A stretch of DNA of 64,000 nt. Origin: JAICMB01 sp963802915. GTDB taxonomy: Bacteria > Acidobacteriota > Terriglobia > Bryobacterales > Bryobacteraceae. Made by a program: the position numbers and the translations under genes. How positions within the stretch are numbered: the stretch's first letter is position 1; each line of letters starts with the position of its first letter. The stretch lies in contig CAWDKQ010000009.1 in the NCBI GenBank assembly GCA_963802915.1, forward strand, positions 372,001 to 436,000, read 5' to 3'. Below, one piece after another: positions 1 to 9,503 of this stretch. Under the pieces are notes generated by a model. It ran no database searches. It saw only the letters and a program-made list of their open reading frames with translations, and was not told the DNA's origin.

Positions 1-3000
1 TAATTGGCGTCACTAAAGTACACGTTTCCAGCAAGGTCCGCAGTGATTCCCGCTGGATAATAATCGTAGGGTTGATAAACTGTGCCAGCGACAGTGGATA
101 TGGTGCCGTCGAGCGCCACCTTGCGAATCAGCTGATTTTCAGCAATGAACATGTTTCCTGCTGGATCGAAGGCAACGGCCGACGGACCATTCAGAGATGC
201 CGATGTCGCCGGGCCACCGTCTCCGCCAGTCCCTCCGCCAGCTACTGTTATGATTGTGCCCTGCTTAGGTCCGGCCTGAGTGATCACTTCGCGAATCAGG
301 TTAGCGCCAAATTCGGCGATATATACATTTCCAGCAGAGTCCACTGCAAGTCCTAAAGGGAAAGACAATGTCGCGCTAGTCGCCGGTCCCTGGTCGCCCA
401 GACCGCCGGTACCGCCTCCCGCGAAGGCGGTGATAATGCCTCCGTTGACTTTTCGAACGCGAAAGCTGCCCGAATCGGAGATATAGACATTTCCTCTGGT
501 GTCCGCGACAATGCCTCGCGGGATGCCCAAGAGCGCGCTAGTTGCCGGCCCACCGTCCCCATTCGACCCCATACCGAGGCCCCCCGCGAACGTTGCGATG
601 TTTCCATTTGCGATCTGCATTATGCGGGTTCCGTTGTCATTGACAAAGACAGATCCCGCAGCGTCGACAGCCAGCGCAGACGGGTCAGCCAAGGATTCGG
701 TGAGAGGCGGGACATTCTCAGCCGCTGACGTGCCGCCTCCGGCAAATGTGTTGATGTTCCCGTCGGGCGTAACGACGCGCACACGACTGTTCCATTCGTC
801 GGTAATGTAGACGTTTCCCGTGGTTGGGTCGAAAGCTATGCCTTGAGGCTGTATGAATGCCGAAGTTGCCGGTCCGCCGTCGCCGAAGTTGGGGACCAGG
901 ATCATGCCGTCGCCGGCGAAGATGGACGGTGAATAAGAAGCTACGGTTCCTCCGGGGCCCTCGGTCTGATTGATCGTAATAATCTGGTCGGCGATCAATA
1001 TTTGTCCTGTCCTGGGCGACAATCCTGGATTTCCTGCGACCACGAACGGAGCGCTTCCCGCGCCCTGCCCTGAAGCGGTCGATGGCGTTATTTGTATCCA
1101 CGGGACGAGGCTGTAGGCTCCCCAGACGCAATTGCTGGCGCTCGTTGTGATTCGCGCCACTCCGGTGCCTCCGGCGCCGTTGAAGTTAAGCGGTGTCGCG
1201 GTTGCTGTCGCGGTGCACGTCGAGCCCGTTTGCGTGATATTAATCGGCACCCCATCAATCGTCAGAGTTGTACTTCGCTGGGAGAAATCGTTGGGCGCTG
1301 CAGAAACTGTGATCGAAGCCGCCTCGATTCCGTAGGCGGGGCTTGGGGCTGTGATGGTGAGCCACGACGCAGCGGAAGACGCCGTCCACGAGCAGCCGAA
1401 AGGAACCGAAAGGTTGATGCTGGCGATCCCGCCACTGGAATCGAATAGATGAGAAAGAGGGCTGATCAATGGATTCTGGCACGAGCCCTCAGCCTGGTTG
1501 ATTGTAAAGGCGGCGGTACCGATCTGAACCGTGGTCGTAAGCGCGCTCGCCGTGCTGTCGTTGAATGGGATTGTCCCTGTGATTGCAATCGGAGATGTGG
1601 AACCCATACCGTAGGCCGCGCTTGTCAGTGTGATGGCCGAATCATTGCTAACCGCTTCCCATGGGCAACCGGGCGCAAGCGTGAGATTGAATGAAAATGG
1701 GCCACCCTGCCAAGGGATACTCGCACTCGTTGGAGAGAGAGTTGGAGTGCAGGTCACAGGCGACGACATGTCGATTTTGCTGATAACCGACGTCGAAAGG
1801 TTCGACCCAGGCGCTTTCGGATCAGTCACCTGAAAAGCGCCCGCTGTAGTTGGATAATTGCGACTTGAAGTACTGCCCGCGACATATACACCGCCGTTTC
1901 CATCGAGAGCGACTCCCGCACCGCGGTCACCATTGGTACCTCCAAGTAAAGTCGAATACTGCAGCGAACCACCGTCGCTCGAAAGTCTCACGAGAAATAC
2001 GTCGCTGTCATTTGAACTGGAAATCATGGTCTTCAAAGCGCCAGACGTCGTCGGAAAGTTTACCGAGGTCGTCGTTCCTACGACGTAGGCTGACAAATCG
2101 GAATCCACGGCCACCGCGACTGCACTATCACCACTATAATTACCGCTTCCCCCGATAAAGGTGGAGTAGACGAGCGCCATTCCGGTCGCATTCAACTTGG
2201 AGACAAAACCAGATGTGTTGTAAAACCCCGTTGCGGGTCTTGATGTTTCGAGTGCGTTTGTTGTGGTCGGGAAGTCACTTCCATTGGTTTGCCCTACGAC
2301 ATAGCAATCGCCGGAGGGATCGAGGGCAAGACCATATACATAGTCATTTGAGGACGAGCCGAGATAAGTGCTATAGACTAAGGTGGTACCCGATGAGTTC
2401 AACTCCACCAAAAAGACGTTCTGAGCCCCTTTTAGGTTTTTGGAGTATGCTCCGTCGGTGGTCGGGAAATCAGCCGAATGTGTGTCACCAGCCACGAATG
2501 CATTTCCCGATCCATCCACCGCGATAGCGATGCCCCAGTTGTCGGTGCTGCCGCCTATATAGGTCGCATAGACAATTTGTCCTGATCCGTTGAGCTTGAC
2601 GACAAACGCCTCGTTCGCGCCATTGAATGTCGTAAGAAAAGAGCCGAATGTGACCGGGAAATCCGGTTCAAGTGTGAAGCCTGTAATGTATGCGTCGCCG
2701 ACACTGTCGACAGCGACCGCCTGACCTGCTGTCAATTGGCCATGCGAGCCCAAGACGATGGAGTAAACAAGGGCCCCGTTCGAGTTTAGTTTTATCGCGA
2801 AGGCGCCGCTATGACTGGTCCCAGCGGTGACGGGAAAATCATTGGATTGCGATACCCCCGTTATGAAGACATTCCCTGGCGTGGAACGCGATCCCGCTTG
2901 CCTGATCGTTAGAGCTGCCTCCGATGTAAGTCGAGTAAATCAACCCCGTACCGCTCGGATTCAGGCTGGTCACAAAAACATCCGAATTCGAAGAGGCTCC

Positions 3001-3829
3001 ATGAAATAATCCCGAGGTCACCGGAAAGTCGATAGAGGTAGTGACACCGGTGACATAAGCATTTCCGAGGCTGTCGGCGGTTATTCCTGTAGCGGCATCG
3101 GAGCCGGTTCCACCCAGAAATGTCGAGTAGCTCAGGATTGGGTCGATTATTAGGTCTTTGGTCTGACTGTAGTGGCCTAAGGACAGGCTCGCAGTGTTTT
3201 TGCTGGTTAGGACGTAGTGGCAGTCGATCTCGTGTCTTTCAGTTCCCTCCCCTTGCCAGACGTTTGGTTTTCTTTGGCGGAGTTCTCCGGTGCCCAGTTT
3301 GATTACCAAGTCTCCGTTGTCGTCCAGGGTTGGTTTCGCTCCTTCGAATTGGAGACGGATGTCCGCGGGCCGGGCTCCGGGATGGAGGATGATGTCGTAT
3401 TCGAGGTCGCGCGCGGAGCCGTGGTAGACCAGGTCGACGCCCTGGCGGATCGAGTTGGCTCGGACTTGGGCGTAGTGCGGTACGGCTTCTACCGTGCGGG
3501 TGCCGAGATAATAATTTGCTCACTCCTTCGATCTGACTCTCGGCTGTGAAGTGAGTTTTGGGGTTTGCTCCGGCGATGCGAACGGACAACGAATCTTGGC
3601 CTGAGGAGAGCGTCAGTCCATCTTTTGTAATAAAAGCGGTCAGGTTTTGCGCGCGGGCTATGTATTGCGCGCGCGCATCCGTCTGGCCTCGATTTTGTTC
3701 GAAATAAAGAGGGAGCTGGCCAAATTCATGACTGATTTTGGCTATATGGGGTGCTTCTTGAGCAAGAGCGCATAGGCCTAGCAGCGCAGCGATGCTGGGC
3801 GCCACCGTACCGCGCGGGAATAAGTGCAT
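1..3829 (-). pseudogene. Large exported SBBP/BACON/NHL repeat protein, frame-disrupted, C-terminus off window
   Basis: The ATG at 3829 starts a signal-peptide-like N-terminus, followed by a conserved segment containing LYFEQNRGQTD that typically precedes SBBP beta-propeller repeats. SBBP repeats of the form DxxGNxYVTG...DFPTT...YSTYLGG run from about 3150 to 1800. Three BACON-like domains (about 1760-960) and then NHL-type repeats (GDGGPATSA, GNVYIADS) follow to the left edge, where the frame is still open. The frame changes twice: near 3512 one extra base (AGCAAATTATTAT for an expected SNYY), and near 2885 in a GNVFITG repeat. The repeats indicate an extracellular or surface binding protein; its ligand is unknown. 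I cannot tell decay from sequencing indels, but the repeats are otherwise well preserved, which favours indels. Confidence 0.75.
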
Positions 3830-3979
3830 AAACGAACATTCTTCGGAAGCAACATAATATCCGATTATGCAGTTAAGTACAATACTAAAGGGCGGGACAA
3901 ATGAGGGTACCGGTATCAGGAAATCCGGGCTACCGGTACGCCCAAGTCATTCTGGCATGTCGACGGGTGACGCCGTATA

Positions 3980-4345
3980 ATGCTTAGGATGCATTGGACC
4001 TATAGCCAGAGCACTGGACGACTCACCAGGAACGGAACTACCGTGGCAACCGGCTACTCCGGAGCCGGACCGGGCCGGAACAATCCGGCCGCACAAGCTA
4101 CGCACAATGTCGGCCCAATTCCGCAGGGTATCTATACCATCGGTTCGCCTCACAACACTCATACTCATGGCCCACATGTGATGGCCCTCACTCCGGTTGG
4201 CCACAATGCGCTCGGGCGCGATGGGTTCCTAATTCACGGGGACAATACGCGGCACGATGCCTCAACCGGATGCATCATTCTGCCACGGAACATACGGGAC
4301 CAAATATCCAACAGCGGAGATAACAGCCTTGAAGTCGTGCATTAA
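3980..4345 (+). CDS. Tlde1/DUF2778-type L,D-transpeptidase-like toxin domain protein
   Basis: This 121-residue protein is essentially a single Tlde1 (DUF2778) domain. It begins WTYSQSTGRL, carries GPIPQGIYTIG in the middle, and has the family's catalytic-type His (GRDGFLIHGD, about residue 87) and Cys (STGCIIL, about residue 100). Known Tlde1 proteins are type VI secretion effectors that attack or alter peptidoglycan tetrapeptides in the periplasm. No signal peptide or secretion adaptor is visible here, so delivery is unknown. The ATG at 3980 has only a weak ribosome site; an ATG three codons later is an alternative. The next gene starts inside its 3' end, which suggests a coupled pair. Confidence 0.8.
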   Translation: MLRMHWTYSQSTGRLTRNGTTVATGYSGAGPGRNNPAAQATHNVGPIPQGIYTIGSPHNTHTHGPHVMALTPVGHNALGRDGFLIHGDNTRHDASTGCIILPRNIRDQISNSGDNSLEVVH

Positions 4346-4841
4346 GAACTGCAAATCCGCCATTGTGTTGAGCATCCTGGCGATATTTCTAAGGGTAGCC
4401 GTGGGAGGTGAAACGGCCGCGGTTACAGCAGCCGCCATCGAGCACGATATTGCGGTGAGCGGAGCGCCATCCGTTGTGAAACAACTCAGGTCCGGGAAAG
4501 GAGGCGCGTGGCAGACCGTGTTGCGGAATGTCGAAACCGGCCGAAGCGAATGGCTGAGGGTGGCCCAGCAACTGCTAAAAGGCACGGACGCCGGAAATAC
4601 CGAGAGCTTGTATTTTGCGATCTCGCTCGCCCTCACTCGAAATCCCGGGGCGGTGTTGCCAATGTTAGGACCGGAGATACCGGCTGGGAAGATTTGTACA
4701 GTGCCATATATCGAACCAAGTCAGAAGATGGAGCGCGAATATCGTGCAAAGGCTCGCGCGGCTCTCGACAGGATCGCGCAGCCAGACCTGACGGCCCGGA
4801 AGGAAATGTGCTTGAAAGAGCTCGCTGTTGGCGAGAAATAA
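4329..4841 (+). CDS. Exported protein overlapping the Tlde1 gene, candidate immunity protein
   Basis: I prefer the TTG at 4329. It has a GGAGA about 10 nt upstream and gives a Lys-rich N-terminus followed by a hydrophobic stretch (SAIVLSILAIFLRVAVGG), i.e. a signal peptide or anchor. The mature part (about 140 residues) is helical, with two cysteines (GKICTVPYIEP and KEMCLKEL). The start lies 17 nt inside the upstream gene, so translation is probably coupled. A periplasm-directed partner directly behind a peptidoglycan-attacking domain is the usual layout of an effector/immunity pair. I recall similar short exported proteins with an ICxxPxIEP motif beside such domains, but no family name. The immunity role is inferred. 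Confidence 0.6.
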   Translation: MKSCIKNCKSAIVLSILAIFLRVAVGGETAAVTAAAIEHDIAVSGAPSVVKQLRSGKGGAWQTVLRNVETGRSEWLRVAQQLLKGTDAGNTESLYFAISLALTRNPGAVLPMLGPEIPAGKICTVPYIEPSQKMEREYRAKARAALDRIAQPDLTARKEMCLKELAVGEK

Positions 4842-4848
4842 CTTTCGA

Positions 4849-6108
4849 TCAGGAAATCTGGGCTACTGGGACTCTGGAGACGCGAACCTGGTCCACACGC
4901 AATTCGTTGCCGGCCAATACCTCGAGGCGAATGCCATCGCGCTCGATTGTTTCGCCTACATGCGGCACATGACCCAGCCATTCCGTCACTAAACCGCCGA
5001 TTGTGGTGGATTCCGGTTCTTCCTGCGGACGGAATGCCAGAAGTTCGTGAAGACGGTCGACATCGACGGTTCCAGATACCACATAAGTACCTTGCGATTC
5101 TTCTACTACGTCGCGCTCCGGCTCGTGCTCGTCGTGAATTTCGCCGAGAATTTCTTCGACCATGTCTTCCATGGTTACTAATCCGGCCGTATTGCCGTAT
5201 TCATCGACGACGATGGCCATGTGAGCGCCGTCCTGCTGCATTTCGCGCAGCAGGACATCGACAGGCTTGCTTTCCGGAACGATGCGGATGGGACGCGTGA
5301 GTTCCTTTACGGTGCGGCCCTTGCGCTCCTGCTCGTCGAGCTCGAACATATCGCGCACATGGACGAATCCGATGATGAGGTCGATGGTACCGGAATAGAC
5401 CGGGACGCGCGAGTATTGTTGTTCGATCGCCAACTCGCGCAGATTTTCGAGAGATTGACTTTCTTCGATCGCAACGATGTTCGGACGCGGCGTCATTACT
5501 TCGCGAACGGTCTTATCGCCGAACGCTACGACCGATTGGATGAGCTTACGGTCGCCTTCCTCAATGATGCCTTCCTCAGTTCCGGCCGCAATCAGCGCGT
5601 CGATATGCTCCGCGGAATTTGCCGCCTCATTCGCGACAGTCTCGGGTTCCGCGAGTTCAACCAGCGACTGGAAGAATGCCAGAATCGCCGCTAAAGGCCG
5701 CGCGGGCACGTAGAGAGCCTTGAGAAGGGGCACGAGCGGGAGCAGCCAATCGCCACGGGTCTTGCGATAGAGCAGGTGCGGGACCACGTAGGTGGACAGG
5801 ATCATCAACAGCCACGCGATGACGGCGGATTCGAGGAGACTCTGCCAGAGCGGCGTTTTGTTATCGATCCTGGCGGCCACGATCAGCAGAGTGACCAGCA
5901 CCTGCGTGGTGTGTTTCACGATGGAAAATACGAGCGCGCCCTTCTCGTTGTGGATTCCGATTTTATCTTCGAGAGTGACCCGGAAAAATTCGAGCATGGG
6001 GAGCTCGCGCGTCCGGAGACGCAACGATTCCATGTAAAGGATCTGCACCAGCGTGATTACGGTGGTCAGCGCCGCGAGTAAAATTGATCCGACGATCAAG
6101 CCGATCAT
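4849..6108 (-). CDS. CorC/HlyC-type hemolysin-family membrane protein (DUF21-CBS-CorC)
   Basis: The 419-residue protein has an N-terminal DUF21-like membrane region (hydrophobic stretches near residues 1-25, 65-80 and 90-110), a tandem CBS pair (about 170-290, with VMTPRPNIVAIE and VVDEYGNTAGLVTMEDMVEEI), and a C-terminal CorC_HlyC domain (about 325-405). The family is linked to divalent-cation (Mg/Co) homeostasis and is often called 'hemolysin' without real haemolytic function. Its ATG overlaps the ybeY stop codon as ATGA, so it is translationally coupled as the third gene of phoH-ybeY-corC. It ends 8 bp from the convergent candidate immunity gene. Confidence 0.93.
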   Translation of the reverse strand: MIGLIVGSILLAALTTVITLVQILYMESLRLRTRELPMLEFFRVTLEDKIGIHNEKGALVFSIVKHTTQVLVTLLIVAARIDNKTPLWQSLLESAVIAWLLMILSTYVVPHLLYRKTRGDWLLPLVPLLKALYVPARPLAAILAFFQSLVELAEPETVANEAANSAEHIDALIAAGTEEGIIEEGDRKLIQSVVAFGDKTVREVMTPRPNIVAIEESQSLENLRELAIEQQYSRVPVYSGTIDLIIGFVHVRDMFELDEQERKGRTVKELTRPIRIVPESKPVDVLLREMQQDGAHMAIVVDEYGNTAGLVTMEDMVEEILGEIHDEHEPERDVVEESQGTYVVSGTVDVDRLHELLAFRPQEEPESTTIGGLVTEWLGHVPHVGETIERDGIRLEVLAGNELRVDQVRVSRVPVAQIS

Positions 6109-6551
6109 GAATGCACCCGCTCGATCAGTCCGACCGGCAAGCTGAGACGCTTTCGCCAGCGGATTTCGGCGCGAGCCATCTCGCCATGGTCCTTTTCATG
6201 GTCCATGCCGATCAGGTGAAGCACGCCGTGGAGCATGAGAATCCGAACCTCGTCGCTCACCGTATGGCCGTACTCGGAGGACTGCGCCTTGGCGCGGTCC
6301 CAGGAGATAGCCAGTTCGCCGAGGCTCTCATCGGGAGGGCGGGAAGGAAACGAGAGCACGTCGGTGGGGTAGTCCTTCTTGCGAAATTGTTTGTTGAGAC
6401 GGCGCAGTTCCGCGTCGTTTGCGATCAGCGCGTTGAAGGGCTTGTCGCCCGCGACTTGCGTTTGGAGCTGCTTTGCGAAAGCGCGCAATTCGAGCCGCGA
6501 CAGACCACGAGCGGGAACCTGAAATAAGACACAACTGCCATCGGAGGGCAT
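6105..6551 (-). CDS. ybeY: Endoribonuclease YbeY (16S rRNA maturation)
   Basis: This 148-residue protein carries the YbeY signature HGVLHLIGMDHEKDH near residues 110-124, whose three histidines bind the catalytic zinc. It also has the upstream family motif PTDVLSFP. YbeY is a conserved single-strand endoribonuclease acting in 16S rRNA 3'-end maturation and ribosome quality control in the cytoplasm. It sits 9 bp behind phoH and overlaps corC by ATGA, the usual bacterial order. Length is normal and all motif residues are present. Confidence 0.95.
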   Translation of the reverse strand: MPSDGSCVLFQVPARGLSRLELRAFAKQLQTQVAGDKPFNALIANDAELRRLNKQFRKKDYPTDVLSFPSRPPDESLGELAISWDRAKAQSSEYGHTVSDEVRILMLHGVLHLIGMDHEKDHGEMARAEIRWRKRLSLPVGLIERVHS

Positions 6552-6560
6552 GGGAGCTAG

Positions 6561-7670
6561 TCAGACCAGGGGCAGTTCCTGCCCAGGCGCCGTGGGCTGC
6601 GGCACCACCGGCGATTCCGGCGACTCAGGCCCGGTGAGAATCGGTTTAGCCGGCCCTGGCGTTTCCACGACGCCTTCCGGCACTTGATCCGGCCCGAGTT
6701 TGAGAGCGAGTTGACGGCCCGTTCCGACCATATCGTTGTAACGCTCGTATGCTTTAATTATCCTCTGCACGAGGCTGTGCCGGACGACGTCCTTTTCATC
6801 GAAATAAACGAAGGCGAGACCTTCCACTCCGCGCAGGACGTCCACGGCGTCCATGAGGCCACTCTTTTTCCCAGTCGGCAGATCGACTTGCGTCAGATCG
6901 CCGGTCACCACCATTTTCGAATTGAAGCCTTGGCGCGTGAGCACCATTTTCATCTGTTCGGCGGTGCTGTTTTGGGCTTCGTCCAGGATGATGAAGCTGT
7001 CGTTCAAGGTTCGACCGCGCATGAAGGCGATGGGCGCGACTTCGATGGTTGCGCGTTCGAGCAGCTTTTCCACTTTGTCGGCCTCGAGCATGTCGTAGAG
7101 GGCGTCGTAAAGAGGTCTTAAATAAGGATCGACCTTCTCCTGAACGTTTCCGGGCAAAAAGCCGAGACGCTCGCCTGCTTCCACCGCCGGTCGCGTCAAA
7201 ACGATGCGGCTAACTTTCTTGTTAAGAAGGGCGGAAACGGCCATGGCGACGGCGAGGTAGGTTTTGCCAGTACCGGCGGGTCCAACGCCAAAAACCAGGT
7301 CGTGGCGCTCGATGGCATCCACGTAGCGGCGCTGGTTTATCGTTTTCGGAGCCAGCACCTTTTTGCCGAAATTGCGCTGGCGTCCACTGTGGACCAAGCT
7401 ACGAAGCGTGACTTCGGGATCGGCGACTACCACGCGGAGATAGCTGTTCATGTCGCCGTTGCTGAAGGCGGTTCCGGTTTTGACGAGATCGACGTAATCT
7501 TCGAGAATGCTGGCAGCGCGGATCACATTGGGCTCTTCGCCTTCAATCTCGAGCGAGTCGTTGAGGAGGCGGGTTGTAACGGTCAGGCCGCCTTCCAGAA
7601 GACGAATGTTCTCATCCCTGGTTCCGAAGAGGGTTTCGATTCCACGACTGATCTGAACGGTTAGTTTCAT
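6561..7670 (-). CDS. PhoH-family ATPase (PhoH-like, KH-type N-terminus)
   Basis: The 369-residue protein has the PhoH P-loop GVGPAGTGKTYLA (Walker A, about residues 129-141), Walker B FIILDEAQN (about 228-236) and the VVTGDLTQVDLP motif that follows it. The first 110 residues match the usual PhoH-like N-terminal region. The last 40 residues are a Pro/Glu-rich tail with no recognisable domain. PhoH-like ATPases are thought to act in RNA metabolism, partly because the gene is almost always next to ybeY, as here. It is the first gene of the operon; the 281-bp region upstream should hold the promoter. Confidence 0.93.
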   Translation of the reverse strand: MKLTVQISRGIETLFGTRDENIRLLEGGLTVTTRLLNDSLEIEGEEPNVIRAASILEDYVDLVKTGTAFSNGDMNSYLRVVVADPEVTLRSLVHSGRQRNFGKKVLAPKTINQRRYVDAIERHDLVFGVGPAGTGKTYLAVAMAVSALLNKKVSRIVLTRPAVEAGERLGFLPGNVQEKVDPYLRPLYDALYDMLEADKVEKLLERATIEVAPIAFMRGRTLNDSFIILDEAQNSTAEQMKMVLTRQGFNSKMVVTGDLTQVDLPTGKKSGLMDAVDVLRGVEGLAFVYFDEKDVVRHSLVQRIIKAYERYNDMVGTGRQLALKLGPDQVPEGVVETPGPAKPILTGPESPESPVVPQPTAPGQELPLV

Positions 7671-7951
7671 TCGATGAGGAAGGCGCTTACCTCCTTAGTT
7701 GGCATGCTTTGCGAGTTGGACGGTTCGGGGACAGAACTGTAATGGGGGGGAAATCGACGTCCGCTGGCGCGGAGGTGAAACAAACATCCGACTCGATTAT
7801 ATCATTGTGGGGCGGGAAAGAAGGGGTTAGTTGGGGGTCTGTTTTGTGACGGAGGTGTGAATTAAATTGCCGGCAGTCTCCGCTTGCTTATGCGCGCGGT
7901 TCCGTAGTCGAGATCAGTGGGGGACCGCTTCCTTCTTGGCTGAGCGAATGC

Positions 7952-9253
7952 CTATTGGGAGACTTTGCTCAGGATACGGTCGTGGATCCAGTGTTCGTCC
8001 CACCACTCGACCGGGTTTATCTGGACGCCGTCCACCTGCATACTGAAGTGGAGATGATCGCCGCCGGCGAGACCGGTGGCGCCGCTGAGGCCCATGATCT
8101 GGCCTTTCTTGACCATATCGCCGGGTTTCACGCGGATTTCGTTCAGGTGGCCGTAGATCGACTGGAGCCCGTAGCCGTGATCCACTACGATGCAGTTGCC
8201 ATAGATGCCGAGGCGCTCGGCCCAGACGATTTTGCCGTCGTTGGCGGCGGGGATAGGCGTATTCTTCACGTTGGAGAGGTCGAAGCCGAGGTGCACCTGC
8301 TCGTCGATTTTCTTGCCGTGATAAATGTAAGTGCGATCGTCGGCGAAATTGGATTCGGCCTTCGCGTTCATGCGTAGGAAAGGACCGGACCAGAGGAAGC
8401 GCTCTTCGGTCTTGTTCTTGAGGTCGGCCAGGGTTTTGTTGTTCTCACGCCGCATTTCGCCGTTGATTTTGAGGAAGCGAGTGACGAGATCGCCGGAGCC
8501 ATTGGGATCGATGTCGTTCACGACTTTATTAAGGAAGGCGTCGTCGATTTCGAGGTCGCGCTTGCGGAACTTTTTGGGAAATACTTTGAACCAGAAGTGA
8601 CCGATCGCCATGTTTCCCGCGGGATTCGTCGCGTAAACAAAAGGCGCCGTGGTAACGGGCAGATCCCAGGGATAGGCGAAGAGGGAGAAGCGCTGTCCTT
8701 GTTTGCCGGGCAACGGGAAGCTGCGGAAAGTGTAGGGACCGGACTTTTCCCCGGCTTCGGTCCAGAAACCGGAGACGGCGAATGTAACGAGCTCGGAACC
8801 GCCTTGATTTATGTAGTGCTGCGCTCCGTCCGGCGTGATGCTGGGCGGACGCGTGATGACGTCGACATCACGGGATTCGGATGCGGTCGAGCCGCGAAGG
8901 TCGTTGGAGGTGGCTTCGACGATAAGACGTGCTTTGCCGTCCTTAAGGGCGGGGGCATTCTTGGTACCGGCGACGAAAGACACGTCTTCGGGGTTTTGAT
9001 GTTTGAAGAAAAGCAGGCGGGTGGAGGGGCGGACGGTGTCGAGGACCTGGTAACGCGACCCATTCTGCTCCACCCAGGCTGAGATGTTACGCACACCGTG
9101 AGAATCGGCTATGTGAAGCTTGACGGGGGTGGCGGCACCGATGCTTGTGACGGACGGGTCGAGAGCGAGGGTGGGGGTGGCGGAGAGGAGCAACAGGGCG
9201 AGGACCGGCGCCACGAGGAGAACCGCAACCACAATAATCAGAATGCGTTTCAC
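7952..9253 (-). CDS. M23-family (LytM) metallopeptidase with N-terminal membrane anchor
   Basis: I place the start at the GTG at 9253, which gives a basic-hydrophobic N-terminus (VKRILIIVVAVLLVAPVLAL) acting as anchor or signal; the frame is open further upstream without an obvious ribosome site. About 250 residues of periplasmic Ig-like/beta-rich sequence follow, then a C-terminal LytM domain. HLGFDLSN (zinc His and Asp), VVDHGYGLQSIYGHL and HLHFSMQV are all present, so the peptidase should be active. M23 enzymes cut peptidoglycan cross-bridges, or act on outer-membrane assembly as DipM/NlpD relatives. It is monocistronic and 433 residues long. Confidence 0.9.
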   Translation of the reverse strand: MKRILIIVVAVLLVAPVLALLLLSATPTLALDPSVTSIGAATPVKLHIADSHGVRNISAWVEQNGSRYQVLDTVRPSTRLLFFKHQNPEDVSFVAGTKNAPALKDGKARLIVEATSNDLRGSTASESRDVDVITRPPSITPDGAQHYINQGGSELVTFAVSGFWTEAGEKSGPYTFRSFPLPGKQGQRFSLFAYPWDLPVTTAPFVYATNPAGNMAIGHFWFKVFPKKFRKRDLEIDDAFLNKVVNDIDPNGSGDLVTRFLKINGEMRRENNKTLADLKNKTEERFLWSGPFLRMNAKAESNFADDRTYIYHGKKIDEQVHLGFDLSNVKNTPIPAANDGKIVWAERLGIYGNCIVVDHGYGLQSIYGHLNEIRVKPGDMVKKGQIMGLSGATGLAGGDHLHFSMQVDGVQINPVEWWDEHWIHDRILSKVSQ

Positions 9254-9503
9254 TTGCAGTCGAAGCAACAGACTAGCATAGGCGCACGTTGGGGATGAGT
9301 GGACAGACCATGCGGAGACAGGCACCGAAATTTCCGCGCTGCGCAGTCCGGCTTGTTTCTGACGCCCAGAGGCGCGAAATTTCGGAGCCAGTCACCGCAT
9401 TAGCGAACGCGAGCATTGGCTAATGGGCGCATGTCTGCTTTGGCTCTTGACTGATTGCGCGGGATGTGGAACTATTCTTAAATCCATGGTCAGGGGCCAT
9501 GCT

